64,000 nt of DNA from Anastatus disparis (taxonomy: Eukaryota > Arthropoda > Insecta > Hymenoptera > Eupelmidae): the NCBI GenBank assembly GCA_017163975.1, contig JAFFSR010000362.1:2188501-2252500 (forward strand), written 5' to 3'. How positions within the stretch are numbered: the stretch's first letter is position 1; each line of letters begins with the position of its first letter. Shown here one piece after another: positions 1-12,064 of this stretch. The notes below the pieces were generated by a model. It searched no databases. It had not been told where the DNA came from and saw only the letters and a list, made by a program, of their open reading frames with translations. Both the position numbers and the translations under genes were made by a program.

Positions 1-535
1 TTGATTAATGAAATTAAAAAATTCAACAAAATAAAAAAGCAAAAATCGATTCTAACAGCTCTGACATCCTGTTAAGTTGAAAATTAATTATTAGTAATTT
101 AAAAGGGTTATATATTATAAAAATGATTTTAGAATCACAATTTTATTTTATGAATCAGTTCTATTTCAATTATTCTCGCAAAATTTTACCCCTGGATCGG
201 ATAGTGAAATATCAGTCCTAGTACCGAAAAATAGGTACTACGTATCGGAAATTCATGCACCAGTTCGAATATGTACCAGCATTAGTAGTTAAAATTTGAA
301 GTATAGTATTGATTAAAATTATACTATTACATTTTTTTCAATACTTTATCACAGAAATAATACATACTACGTGTAGTATTGATTTTAATGGTATTTACCT
401 TTTTCCGTGTGCACTGTTTCGGGACAGCAGCAGCACCAAATCAAAGGACGAATCAATTCATGCGTTTTAGAGTTCTGCTGTACTAGTAAGTGCAGCATTT
501 ATACCAATATTCTCTCAGTGTAGGGACTAATGTTG
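1..535. other. AT-rich DNA without a gene
   Basis: No open frame or RNA gene is visible. A stray terminus TCTCAGTG followed by TA sits near 512-521. It matches the ends of the CACTGAGA palindromes at 597-4208 and 10218-10479, so it may be a solo end of another copy whose other end is lost or lies upstream. Confidence 0.5.
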
Positions 536-1308
536 CCCTGTTGAAAATAAGTACGTACTTTGAGTACGTTCTTCAAGTATGTACTACAAGTATATACACT
601 GAGAAAAAAATTTAATTGAGTCAATGAAATAAATTTAGTTATTAAATGTTTTGTTGATAAAAATTAATTTTGATTGAAGTAATATGCAAGGTTATTAAAT
701 CACTGAAATATTTAGTTGGAATAAAAAAAATTAATACCTAAGTTAAAAAAAAATAAATATTTTTTTAAAATAAAGAAAAATTTATTGTTTTGGTTAAATT
801 ATTCGATTGATTTAATCAAATCAATTTCATTAAGGCAGCTGATAAAATTTTATAAAATATTTATTTGTAACAATAGAATATGTTTGTAAATTATCTATAT
901 ATTTTGTTACAGTAATTAAATATTTATTTTAGTAAATCGTTTGTAAAATTAACAAAATCTTTAACAATAAAAAAATATTGATCAATCATCAATATAATAT
1001 TTGCTTGAATTAACGGTCATCCGATTAAGTTAAAGAAGCTTATATTGTAAATAAATGCTTCACTAAGTTAATAAAATTGTCATTTAATTAATAATATATG
1101 TGATTGTATAAAAAAAATATTTTGTTGTATATAACACATAAAATTTGATCAGCATTTCAATAAAAATTACAATTAATTTAAAGAAATAGGTTCCTTAAAA
1201 TCAACAAATCCAATTTCAATGAATTTACAAAAAGAAAACCAATAAATTATTTTTTTAAAGTCAAGAAAGGTGCAACGTAAAATCAGATATTAATTTTTTT
1301 TTAAAGAT

Positions 1309-1800
1309 ATATTTATTAAACCGGATATATTTATTCTATTATTTCTATCAAGTTGTTATTGAAACAAGAATATATTTCATTGATTTAATTATATTTTATA
1401 TTAACACTTCCATTAAATTACTTTAATGTACAATAATATATTTGATTATCTTAATGAAATATTTATTAAACCAAATATATTTATTTTATTATTTCTATCA
1501 AGTAGTTATTGAATCAAGAATATATTTCACTGATTTAATTATATTTTATATTAACACTTCCATTAAATTACTTTAATATTTAATAATATATTTGATTATC
1601 TTAATGAAATATTTATTAAACCAAATATATTTATTTTATTATTATTCTAACGTATTTATTCTATTATTTTTATCAAATTTTGATTAAAAGAAAAATATAT
1701 TACATTGATTCAATTAATTATTATATCACCTCTATTAAATTACTTTACTGTTCAATAATATATTTAATTATATTAATGAAATATTTAATAATTTCAAGAT
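1309..1800. repeat. 150-bp tandem repeat array
   Basis: The phrase ATATTTATTAAACC recurs at 1309, 1459 and 1609, an exact 150-bp period. The first two units are full and closely similar; the third decays toward 1800. The array lies inside the 597-4208 element. Confidence 0.85.
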
Positions 1801-3072
1801 TATTGTTTTATTCTTTCAATAAATTTTGAATAGTAACAAAAAGATATTTCATTGTTTCAATTAAATATTGTATGACTTATATTAAATTATTTCACTGGTC
1901 AATGAAATACCTAATCATTTTAATTCAATATTTAGTTGCTTTGATGAATGCGTTTTTTCTCTTTATGAAATATATGATTGATTCTATGAAATATCTCATT
2001 GTCTTTTAATCAAATAATTTCATTGCTATATTATAATTTATTGGATGCATTAAATTAATTAAATTTTTAATTGATTCAAATATTTGATTTATTTTGTTCT
2101 ATAAAATTATTTTATTACTTTTATTATTTAATTATATTGCGTCTATGAAATCGGTATTTAATTGAATTAATTATTATTTTTAACAATTAAATATTTTATT
2201 ATTTATGTTCCAATTAAATATTTTGTTGTATTAATTAATTTCTTTATCAGATCGATTAAATAATTATTTGATTATCTTAATGAAATATTTATTAAAACAA
2301 TCAATTATTATTTAATAACATATTTACTAAATCGAATGAAATATAATGTCAAAATTAATATTTAATATTATTGGAAAATATTTTTTTGTATAAGTTATCA
2401 TCCTTTATACTCAAACAAACTCATGTTTTAAATACGTGTCTTGCTAAGTGAATAACTTAGCAAAATATGTACTAAAGTTAATGAAAATTACAGAGAAATC
2501 TGATTAAATACTTGTCAAAATCAAGTAAATCCACTATTTGATTCAACTACATAATTTATTTCATTCAAATAACACATATTTGATCTAAAAGAAACATTTA
2601 TTGTTTTAACAAAATCATTTAGTTCGATGGTTTGATGATACTACCGCTTGGTGGCGTCGTTAATTTTCGATCTCGCAAGCGGTAAGAGGGCCTCCAAGTT
2701 GATATATAAGGAAGTTAAAAATCGAAGATAATACGTAAGTTGTAATGCGAACGAAATTTATGTTAGATTTACTGCGCGTGCGATCACTGTATAAAGCATA
2801 CTAATGTTTGTATGTTAATAATTGTTATTCTTTACCATATAAATAAATGTAATTATATTCACCTGTCCTTTAATGAGAGTCATCAATTCATTGATGTTAA
2901 TAAATAAATATTAATCACTGAAAGCAAATACTGTTGATTAAAGACAGTATTTGTTCGATTAAAATATCTATAAATGGAATTAATTAAATATTTCTTTACT
3001 TTGAAGAAATATTTTATTTGTGAAACCGAATAATTTATCAATGTCTTTATATTAATAAAATTTTTTGTTAAG

Positions 3073-3670
3073 ACAATGAATTAATTTTATTAAATCAATT
3101 TTTGCAATATTCAATAAATTAAACTTTTATTTGAAAATATAAAATATTGAACTAATTTAATTTCAATATAGCATTATTATGATGAAATAATTAATTAGAA
3201 AAGCAAATGGACATTTTAATTGATAATTTTTTTTGTTAAAACAATGAATTAATTTTATTGAATCAATCTTCGCGACATTTAATAAGTCAAATATTTAATT
3301 GAAAATACAAAATATTATTTGATTTAATTCCAATATGTATATTAATGTAATGAAATAATCAATTAGAAAAACAAATGGGCATTTTAATTGATAAAATTTT
3401 TTATAAAAACAATGAATTAATTTTAATGAATCAATCTTCGCGACATTTAGTAAATCAAATATTTATTTGAAAATACAAAATATTATTTGATTCAGTTACT
3501 ATATGCATATTGATGTAATGAAATAAGCAATTAGAAAAACAAATATGCATTTGAATTAATAACAAATTTTTTTAAAACAATAAATTAATTTTATTCAACC
3601 AATATTTGTGATGTTTAGTAGAATCAAATATTTATTTTAAAAAATGAAATATTTATTTGACTCAATTAAA
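3073..3670. repeat. 168-bp tandem repeat array
   Basis: The phrase ACAATGAATTAATTTTA recurs at 3073, 3241 and 3409, and as ACAATAAATTAATTTTA at 3577, an exact 168-bp spacing each time. The fourth unit is cut short close to the MITE at 3684. The units are 80-90 percent similar by eye. Confidence 0.85.
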
Positions 3671-3683
3671 ATATTTGTATTAA

Positions 3684-4112
3684 GAGGCGGTCGGAACCAA
3701 ATCGGTGACTTAGTTTGGTGCTTGTAATAAATGCTTATAATAATTTATTCATTTATTAATATGGTAAAAATGTAGTCATTTCCTCTAGTCATGTATATAA
3801 AGAATAATTTAAAATAGTTAAAGCCACAAAAATATACAAAATATTGTTATAAAGCGAAAAATGCCACCTAACAATCGACACGACAGTTTTTTGGATGCGG
3901 TATATGTCAAGTCAGTTTGATATTTGTGATAAATGCTTATAATAATTTATTTACTTATTTATATGGTAAAAATATAGTCATTTCCTCTAGTCATGTATAC
4001 AAAAAATAATTTGAAATAGTTTAAGCCATAAAAATATACAAAATATTATCGTAAAGCGAAAAATGCTGACTTGATATATACCGCAAGTCACCGATTTGGT
4101 TCCGACCGCCTC
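3684..4112. mobile_element. 429-bp MITE with TTAA target duplication
   Basis: The termini are GAGGCGGTCGGAACCAAATC and its exact inverse, flanked by TTAA at 3680-3683 and 4113-4116. The TTAA duplication is the signature of piggyBac or Kolobok transposases. Internally a stretch of about 140 bp (from about 3726) is repeated directly from about 3930. It is non-coding. The same TTAA target is used by the unrelated MITEs at 26481-26863 and 47981-48145. Confidence 0.9.
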
Positions 4113-4796
4113 TTAATGTAACAAAATATTTTATGTGCCGCCCGCACCTAAGGGATTTCATTGATTCAATTAAGCCTTACTTAATCCAACTAAATTTTTT
4201 TCTCAGTGTACTTTACTACGTACTATTTCGGAACATTTTAGTAGATACTTTTTTGAAAAGTATATACTTTTATTGAAAGTATGTATACTCTTTAAGTATA
4301 TTTTGATAAATAATATTTTTTTAAATATGTACTTTATTAAAAAATACCTACTATTTTGAAAGTATGTACTTTTTAAAAATTATTTCTATGTGTACTTTTA
4401 TTTTAAAAATGAGTACTTTCTTCAAAATTATGTACCCTATTTTAATAAAAGTACTTACTTATATAGAAGTATATACTTTTTAGAACATTTTCATACATAC
4501 TTTTTTATACGATGTATGTACTTTCATATAAAAGTATATATTGTAGCTACATGACAAATTTTTTTTACTTTATTATGTACTTTTTGAAAAGTGTATACTT
4601 TTATAAAAAAGTACGTACTAAAATGTTCCAAAAAAGTACCTACTAAAATGTTCCAAAAAAGTACGTACTTGATCAAAAGTGTATATACTTAAAGTACATA
4701 CTCGAAGTATGTTATTAAAGTATGTACTGATTTTCAACTGTAAACAAATACGGAATATTATAGCCTTATATACCTGCATCTCTTAAATTCGGATGA

Positions 4797-4922
4797 GGGA
4801 TCGCAAAGTTAAGAAAAACGCCACCTAACAGCTAAAAACGTAAGTACTGAAAAAATTATTCGAATTGATTATCAATTCTGTCTTTGACTGTTAGGTGGCG
4901 TTTTTGTTAATTTTGCGATCCT
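4797..4922. repeat. Hairpin-forming inverted repeat
   Basis: GGATCGCAAAGTTAAGAAAA with CGCCACCTAACAG (4797-4832) is mirrored by CTGTTAGGTGGCG and its continuation (4889-4922), leaving a loop of about 56 bp. It lies between the iterated arms of the 536-5528 element and may be its centre or a small inserted MITE. GCGCCACCTAATA near 63769 resembles one strand. Confidence 0.7.
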
Positions 4923-5752
4923 CTACCTGAATTTCAGTGACGTGGGAATATAAAGTTATAACATTTCGAGTTTGTTCGCTCAAGCTTTTCGATCTGCGGA
5001 GAGTCGATGCTTACCTTATTTTTATATCTTCCTTTAGGAAGAAAATACTTACCAAGTTACTAACTTGAGGAATTATTGAAAATAAAAATAATCTAAAACT
5101 TTTACTGACTTTTCTGTAAAATTTGATTTATTATAGAACATTTTCATACATATTCTTTTATACGAAGTATGAACCTTCATACTCAAGTATGTACTGTAGC
5201 TAAGGTAAGTAATTTTTTTTTAGTCATTTTAATATTTACTTTTTTAAAAATATATACTTTTAAAAAAAGTACCTACCAAAATGTTTTTAATAAGTACATA
5301 CTTTAAAAAAATACGTATTTTCTAATAAAGTACATACTTTAAGAAATATTATTTATGAAAATATACTTTAAAAGTACATATTTTCAATAAAAGTACATAC
5401 TTTTCAAAACAGTACCTACTAAAATGTTCCAAAATAGTACGTACTTAAGTAAAGTATATACTTGAAGTACATACTTGAAGTACATACTCAAAGTACATAT
5501 TTGAAGTACGTACTTATTTTCAACAGGGTGGTACTATTGTTTATCTTCATTATTCCGTTTTAAAATAGTTACTTCTGAGTTTTAAATTATATATATATAT
5601 ATATATATGTATATTATATGATTTACATTATATTTATCAAGTGTTAAAAATTTTTATACTATTCAATGGGTTTTACGTTAATAGGTATTAATTATATTGA
5701 AGTTTCTCGCTCCTAACGTCGCTTGGTTAGATTTTCTTTTATTATATTATTA

Positions 5753-6068
5753 CCTGGTAAAAAAAAAACATCTATAAATATAGCTGAAAATATAGGTAAA
5801 GAAAATACAGCTATATTGATGTGTATTATAGCTATATTTATGTGTTTTTAGCTGTATATCTATGAAAAATATAGCTAGATTTTTAGCTATATTTCTAACT
5901 ATAATGGGCTAAAATAGGGATTGTACCTATAAAGATAGGTAAAAATCTAACTATATTTCTCAAAGATATACAGCTAAAAAAAACACGTGAATATAGCTAT
6001 AATACGCAATGTAGCTGTATTTCTACCTATATTTTTAGCTATATTTATAGATGTTTTTTTTTGCAGGG
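5753..6068. mobile_element. 316-bp palindromic MITE with TA target duplication
   Basis: The left end is CCTGGTAAAAAAAAAACATC and the right end, read inversely, is CCCTGCAAAAAAAAACATC. TA flanks both (5751-5752 and 6069-6070). The interior is made of iterated TATAGCT / AGCTATA units, as in the much larger element at 6574-28161. It is non-coding. Confidence 0.8.
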
Positions 6069-6573
6069 TATGTATAAATGACTAATTTTAAATAAATAAG
6101 AATAGCCTCATTTTAATAATTTTTATATTGCAGTTTTGTACTAAATTTAATATTTGTATGTTCATGAAATATCTCGTTCCTAACGTTGCTTGGTTTTTTC
6201 GTGCCATTTATAAGAAACATTTTTTATTTTTTTATTTTTAAAATTTTAAAGTATCTATTTTTATGTTCATTTAAAAAGTTATAAGTCGTAAATTATAAGT
6301 TATAAGATTGTTTTTTATATGACATATTTATAGGGAACATAAAACAATGAAACTTTGAGATCGGAGGGTTGAGTTCTGAGTGCTACACGGAAATAATATC
6401 CTATTAAATTTTGGTATACTGTATAGGAAAGCAGGGACAAACTTGCAAAATGAAAAAATAACTATTCTGAATAGAAAAATTTGGTATAACTGTAGTAATT
6501 TTTGCTACAGTTCTATTAACATTTAATATAAATATAGCAAATTTTACTATTCGGTATAGTAATTTTTTTTCTA
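6069..6573. other. AT-rich spacer without a gene
   Basis: No gene is seen. The stretch CTATTAAATTTTGGTATACT near 6403 resembles the inverse of the sequence just outside the other end of the 6574-28161 element (28162-28190). CGGAGGGTTGAGTTCTGAG near 6363 is likewise partly mirrored near 28915. The large element may therefore have landed inside an older palindrome. Confidence 0.4.
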
Positions 6574-9375
6574 CCCGGTCAAAAAAGGTTAGCTATAAAA
6601 TATAGCTAAAAAAATAGTTAAATATATAGCTGTATCGAGCTGTATTTACAGCTATATCAATGTGTTTTTTTAGCTGTTTTTTATAGTTAAAAATGTACTT
6701 AATTTTATAGTTAATAATTTCGTTATCTACCGAAAATATTAATAGCTACTTTTTCAACTATATTTTATAGCTATTACTATAGTTAAAAAAAACACTTGAT
6801 TTTTTAGTGTATTTATACCCGGTCAAAAAAGGTTAGCTGTAAAATATAGCTAAAAAAATAGTTAAATATATAGCTATATCGAGCTGTTTTTACAGTTATA
6901 TCGATGTGTTTTTTAGCTGTTTTTGACAGTTAAAAATTTACCTAATTTTATAGTTAATAATTTCGTTATACCGAAAATATTAATAGCTACCTTTTCAACT
7001 ATATTTTATAGCTATTATTACAGTTAAAATAAATACTTCAATTTTTAGTATACTAGGTGTTTTTTTAACTATAATAATAGCTATAAAATATAATTGAAAA
7101 AGTAGCTATTAATATTTTCGGTATAACGAAATTATTAACTATAAAATTAAGTACATTTTTAACTATAAAAAACAGCTAAAAAACACATCGATATAGCTGT
7201 AAAACGAGCACGATACAGCTATATATTTAACTATTTTTTTAGCTTTATTTTATAGCTAACTTTTTTTGACCGGGATTACAATATATTAATAACTACATAT
7301 TTAACTATACTTTATAGCTGAAAATAAATGGTTTTTTAGATATCCTTTATAGTTGAAAATATACCTAAATTTTTAGTTGATAATTTGGTTATTACTCATA
7401 GATATTTAGCTGAAAAAACATGAATATCGCTACAATATAAATAAATATAGCTGTATTTTACTTGTATTATTAGCTGTTTTTATACATGTTTTTTTTGACC
7501 GAGAACAGCTGAAAATATAACTGTAATTTCAATTGTATTTTTAGCTGTTTTTTAGCTATATTTTTAACAATTTTTTTTAGCTAAATATTATTAGAGTAGC
7601 TTTCAGGTATACTCGAGTTTATTTATATTGTCCTTCCCTACCTTCGCTGTAAATTGATTAACCTATACATACACTAAATCTAAGTAATAACTCGCAGGGG
7701 TCGCTAGAAAACACGCGCGCATTTTTTAGTAACGGTAAGATGGATCAGTCTTATATAAAAAGTGTATAGTCCAGGAGAATTAAGCCAAAAAAGAGCCGAT
7801 GTTGAGAAAGTTTGACGTAACTTAGTTAGTAGCAGAATTCGATCGGAAATGATGTATATAAACCGGGAAAAATAATGCGCCCGAAAAAAAAGTTGTGCTA
7901 TTTGCAAAAAAAATTCCTAAGTGAAAAAATAAGCAAAAATGACATTTTTTCTGTAGCATTTTCAAGTATAGCGTTGCAAATATGCAATTTAGAGAAATAA
8001 TGATAAGAAATGAAATTGTTCCTTATAAAATTTACTATAAGATGGATGTATTTTCGTTTTGGCGCACATCATTATTTTGTTGTTAGATGGCCAAAACCGC
8101 GCAAATATGTCATGAAAATCAACGTCCTATGAAAGTGATTAATAAATTGACAAGAAATCATCTGATCTTGTTGTAATTTTAAAGAAAGTTAGGTGAAAGT
8201 ACAACAAAACTGTATGCCAAAAGCCAGTGAGATTGGTTTATTAGTCTTGGAGTAATCAAATTGTTAATTAAGGTAGGCGTGAAAATTCACCTTTTTTTTG
8301 CGTTAATGCCAAGGTCAAAGTTATGCATCTATATAGGCGCTGATTTTTTTACACATAGTTGAAGGACTATATTATCATGTACAATCGTTATTATATTGAT
8401 TTTTTATTATTTAACACTATTTTGAACAAATTTAAAAGTTAGAAAAATTTTTCGCTTATAAATAAATAAGTTTTTGAAGCGGTTTTATAAGTTAGAATAA
8501 ATGTTAAAGTGAATAAATAAAGTTCTCTCCAAGACGCTTAATTTAAAAAAAAAAGCATTCAATTTGCTTTTATAGATCCTGAGATATCGACTCCGAAAGT
8601 CTAGAAGCGCTAGCTACAAAACTAAGCATGATGTAACAATAAACAAAAATGAATTTGATAGGTATGAATATGAAGTTTTAAGATAAGTTCTCATTAATAT
8701 TATTAGGCTTGTGCTTCTTATTGAAAAATCTATTTGAAAACTAACAAGCCGATCAGCTGATCGGAAAAATTGAAGGAGAGAAAATAATTTTAGCTTTTAA
8801 GATCGCGCGTTCAAAATCCCCGCGTAAATTTTTTTCGCGATATCTCGGCTTCTATGGCTCAGATTTTGATGATTTTTTTTTTAATTTGGGGTAGCATATA
8901 AAAATATGAAGATTTATCATAATAATTTATTTATACAATTGTTATAAACAATTGTTATTGCAAAAAAAAAGTTTTTTCAGTTTATTTTGAAAATTATTAA
9001 TTTTACTAAATAATCTTTAAAATAAAGTTTGTTTGTCTTCAAAAAACAAACAACTTTTTACTTAAAAATTTTTTGTTAAAATCATTATTTTACTTAATAA
9101 ATTAAAAACTATTTAAAATTTTAGTTTTACCATTTAAATATCGATTTTATGTGAAAAATTAAGAACTGAAAAGCTGCTTACTTTTAAAGTATAAACAAAG
9201 TTTTCATTCAGTTATTCGCTAAAACTTATAATTGAATAATTGTATAGCAATAATGTTAAAATTTATTCATTTTACTGCAATAGGTATTAATTGCTGAAAT
9301 GGGTATATAATATAGAACAAAATACAAATACAATTATTTATTTTATATTTATGAAATGTATAAATTATAATTTAC
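6574..9375. repeat. Left inverted arm of the fold-back element
   Basis: The terminal part (6574-7500) is made of iterated TAGCTATA-type units, with two tandem copies of a terminal module starting at 6574 and at about 6826. Further in, unique-looking sequence matches the right arm base for base over long stretches. The arm is about 230 bp longer than the right arm because of the insertion at about 7053-7275. It is non-coding; short open frames here are mirrored on the other arm and have no recognisable product. Confidence 0.8.
7053..7275. repeat. Extra inverted terminal module in the left arm only
   Basis: The right arm reads continuously from its TTTTTAGTATA-type sequence to TTACAATAT (mirror of about 27675-27690). 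On the left these are separated by about 222 bp ending in TTTTTTTGACCGGG, a copy of the element's own terminal module in reverse orientation. It is a later insertion or rearrangement after the arms formed. Confidence 0.65.
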
Positions 9376-9763
9376 ATTATTAAACACAAATATTTTCCCG
9401 TTATTTAAAATTCATTTAAATCTCATTAAAAATATTTTAACAGTCGGTAAATTTGAACCATTAGGGACCCATGTTTGAGATACCTTTTATACCTGTATCT
9501 ACGCAGGTATACGGCTGCTACGGAGAAGGGGACGCTTCTTGGCGGTTATACATAGTCAGTTGAGCTATAGCTCGCATTTGTGATACATTGTGTCTGGTGA
9601 AAAATTTTGTTAAAATATAAACGTACAAACTTTACTTGTTGTGCAGTTTTTTTTTAAGACTTTATACAACAACTTGCTCCATTAATATAACTTTGGAGTT
9701 AATTATAATTTTAAAAAAACATCTCTATTCAGCATCATTTGTAAAAACATGTAAGTATATGTA

Positions 9764-9818
<55 letters not shown>

Positions 9819-9821
9819 TTA

Positions 9822-9968
9822 GGTAATAGATCGGTTATGACGACTTAGGACAAAGGATTTCTTTAGTGAATACATTATGACGACTTTTCCGACGGTTTTG
9901 ACGACTTTTCCGAATGGAAAATTTCGAGAAAATTACACGCTTAAGTCGTCGTAACCGCGTGGTTACCT
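9822..9968. repeat. Small palindrome with GACGACTT repeats
   Basis: TAGGTAATAGATCGGTTATG and GACGACTTA on the left are mirrored by TAAGTCGTCGTAACC and GGTTACCTA on the right. The interior holds two more GACGACTTTTCCGA units. It sits directly after the AT microsatellite. It is MITE-like and non-coding. Confidence 0.6.
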
Positions 9969-10217
9969 AAATATATATTTCTAGATAGTCATAGCGGGAA
10001 AATGTATAGACATATACTTACAGATGTTATTGTTGTCATTTCGACAAGAAAATAACTGTATCATAACATTATTTTAGCAACATATTTCGTTTGAAATTTT
10101 GTGTCAAAGTGATTTAATTATGATAAATATCAAACTAGGATTTCTTTGCAAAAATTTTTTAATATTTTCACTCTCACCATGTTTGGAAGGTGCTAGAATT
10201 TCCTTTTTTTTACTGTA

Positions 10218-10479
10218 TACTAAGAAAAAAACTAGTAATATCAAATGAATCATTATTTCAATACTCCTTAATACATACTTGTTTAGTTCCATTAAACATT
10301 TTTTTAACTCAAGTAAACATTTATTTAAAATAAAATTATTTATTTGAGTCTAATAAATAGATATTTGAATCTAGTGAATAGTTGTTTGAATCTAATAAAT
10401 ATTTACATATTTAAATTCAACAAATATTTAAAGGTGTACTCAAATAACGATTTATTTGATATAATTTTTTTTCTCAGTG
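10218..10479. mobile_element. 262-bp MITE of the CACTGAGA family, TA duplication
   Basis: The right end AATTTTTTTTCTCAGTG stops at 10479 and the left end reads TACTAAGAAAAAAACT from 10218, with a first-base change from the canonical C. TA flanks both sides (10216-10217 and 10480-10481). The interior is built of iterated AAATATTT / TATTTGA units, like the 3.6-kb relative at 597-4208. Confidence 0.7.
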
Positions 10480-11008
10480 TAGATTAGAAACAAGAAAAAT
10501 TGTTTCAAAGAAGAAAAAAAATAAAGATTAATAAAACAAATTAATTTGTAAAAATTGAGCAAATAAGATTGAAAATTGAAAAAAAATGTTAAAATAAATT
10601 AATTAAAATTTCAATGTAATAAACATTTTTTTTACATATCATACAACAATCAACTATGAAAAAATATCATTATTTTCATTTTTTTTTTATTTCCAACCAT
10701 TTTGGGCAAACGTTTCAAAATTTATTTATTTTGTTAATCTTTCTTTTTATTCTTTTGATAATTTATATTCGTTTATACTGTATTGTTTGATAAAGATTTG
10801 CAGCACTTCCAATCATGATGAAAATGAGAATATTAAAATATTTCTCGAAAGAATTTGTAATTCAATATTTATAGTTTTTATGGGTAAACTGCTACAAAAA
10901 AATGTTAGCTCTGTCGTACATACGCATACGGTATATATATTTATTTATTTATTTCACGAATATTTTTATAATTATAATATAAAATAATTTTTATTATTAT
11001 AGATTACA

Positions 11009-12064
11009 ATGGATGAAGATAACGCAGTCTGCATTGTTTGCGAAAAACTTCTGAGCGATGGTGCAGTACGGACGCTTCATGAAGAAAGTATTAAAAATTG
11101 CATTAAAGCAAGTATCAGAAGACAGGATGGCAAGCATTTGCAATTTAGAAAGTTTAATACTATTAATGTTCATGATAATTGTGCTAAATCATACACCAAC
11201 GAAACCAAAATTTTAGCCGCTATACACAAATTACCGGCTTCAACTTCGCGTGAAACGCGTTCTGTGGAAAATTTTGATTTTGATAATCTGTGCTTTATAT
11301 GTGAAAAAGATGCATCTGATAATTTCATTGCTCAGCAGAAAAAGTACCCTGTACATAGGCGAAAAATTGTTCGATTAATTAATAATAATGATACAAGGGC
11401 AACTCTTATAAAAAATTTTAAAGACTCAACAAGTAGGCTATGCTTAGATGTCATGAACCGTATCAACAGTATAGCTGATTTATCAGTTGTAGGCGCAAGA
11501 TATCATGATATTTGCAATAAAAATTTGTTTATGACCAGAAGAGAGTCTTCAAACATGGAAGATACACTTCATGCAAAAGCTGTTAAATTTATAAGTGAAT
11601 ATATTTTGTTAAATAAAGAAGAGTGTCAATTTAGTTTAAAATCAATTCTTGAGAATTTTGAAAGCGATGAATGGCCTAATATTCAATACTTAAAAAATAA
11701 ATTAAAAAAAATTTTTGGAAATAATTTAATAATACACACTTCTAAAAATGGGCCTCTGTTAACATTTACTAATGTTGGTGACAAAGTTTTGACAGAAAAT
11801 TGGTACAAAAACAAAATTCGTGATGAAAAAGGAGAACGTCTTAGAGTAGTTGAAACAGCTGCAAAAATTATTTTAGAAGACATTCAATCGAAAGTTTATT
11901 ATACAACTAAGTATCCAGCTCCAGATTGCTTTCTTGAAAGTGCGGATGTCGATATACCGGAAAGTTTAAAAGTTTTATTAAACAACATTATATTAAAAAA
12001 CAAGTCTTCTCAAAACAAATATGAATCGAAATTGAAGTCAATAGCTCATTGTATAATGAATTGA
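11009..12064 (+). CDS. N-terminal part of a zinc-finger transposon protein (broken)
   Basis: Encodes 351 residues with CxxC pairs at residues 8-11 (CIVC) and about 94-97 (CFIC), each with a later His/Cys pair, suggesting two zinc-binding modules. I recognise the layout from a repetitive protein type found in many arthropod and cnidarian genomes, where these modules open a protein of around 1000 residues that ends in a CXC domain. No acidic catalytic triad is visible here. The frame stops just after overlapping the next fragment (12049). The simplest reading is that an internal deletion or frameshift removed the catalytic middle and joined the two ends. It sits alone in the centre of the 6574-28161 fold-back element and is probably not an active transposase. 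The ATG at 11009 follows a possible splice acceptor. Confidence 0.65.
   Translation: MDEDNAVCIVCEKLLSDGAVRTLHEESIKNCIKASIRRQDGKHLQFRKFNTINVHDNCAKSYTNETKILAAIHKLPASTSRETRSVENFDFDNLCFICEKDASDNFIAQQKKYPVHRRKIVRLINNNDTRATLIKNFKDSTSRLCLDVMNRINSIADLSVVGARYHDICNKNLFMTRRESSNMEDTLHAKAVKFISEYILLNKEECQFSLKSILENFESDEWPNIQYLKNKLKKIFGNNLIIHTSKNGPLLTFTNVGDKVLTENWYKNKIRDEKGERLRVVETAAKIILEDIQSKVYYTTKYPAPDCFLESADVDIPESLKVLLNNIILKNKSSQNKYESKLKSIAHCIMN

Larger units (their letters stand above)
597..4208. mobile_element. CACTGAGAAAAAAA palindromic element, TA target duplication
   Basis: The left end CACTGAGAAAAAAATTTA starts at 597 and its inverse AATTTTTTTCTCAGTG ends at 4208. TA flanks both ends (595-596 and 4209-4210). 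The interior is AT-rich and built of iterated AATGAAATATTTAATT-like units and two sets of tandem repeats. It has no open frame. It is inserted in the left arm of the 536-5528 element and itself hosts the MITE at 3684-4112. A 262-bp relative lies at 10218-10479. Confidence 0.8.
536..5528. mobile_element. Palindromic element with CCCTGTTGAAAATAAG termini
   Basis: The two ends are inverted copies: CCCTGTTGAAAATAAG at 536 and its reverse complement ending at 5528. Both ends are followed inwards by iterated GTACATACTT / AAGTATGTAC units (about 550-596, 4209-4740 and 5150-5520). The flanks carry a 2-bp repeat TG on both sides rather than TA. No coding capacity is visible. The left arm is interrupted by the element at 597-4208. 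A segment near 4486-4580 recurs in direct orientation near 5147-5245, so the arms have been rearranged. It is probably a non-autonomous DNA transposon of the terminal class discussed under findings. Confidence 0.7.
9376..11008. other. Central single-copy leader of the fold-back element
   Basis: This stretch lies between the left arm and the gene at 11009. It holds an AT microsatellite (about 9759-9811), a small palindrome (9822-9968) and a MITE (10218-10479). A possible splice donor ACAT/GTAAGTATATG occurs near 9751. A possible acceptor TTATTATTATAG lies eight bases upstream of the ATG at 11009, so the gene could have an untranslated first exon with a long intron. No clear promoter is seen. 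Confidence 0.45.

Noticed and set aside
7704..7907. 67-codon frame, identical at 13914-14117
   Set aside because: Identity reflects the inverted arms, not selection. The product has no known features. Useful only as evidence of arm similarity.
9636..9848. 70-codon frame containing an Ile/Tyr run
   Set aside because: The run is the AT microsatellite. The frame may include a non-coding leader exon but is not a gene.
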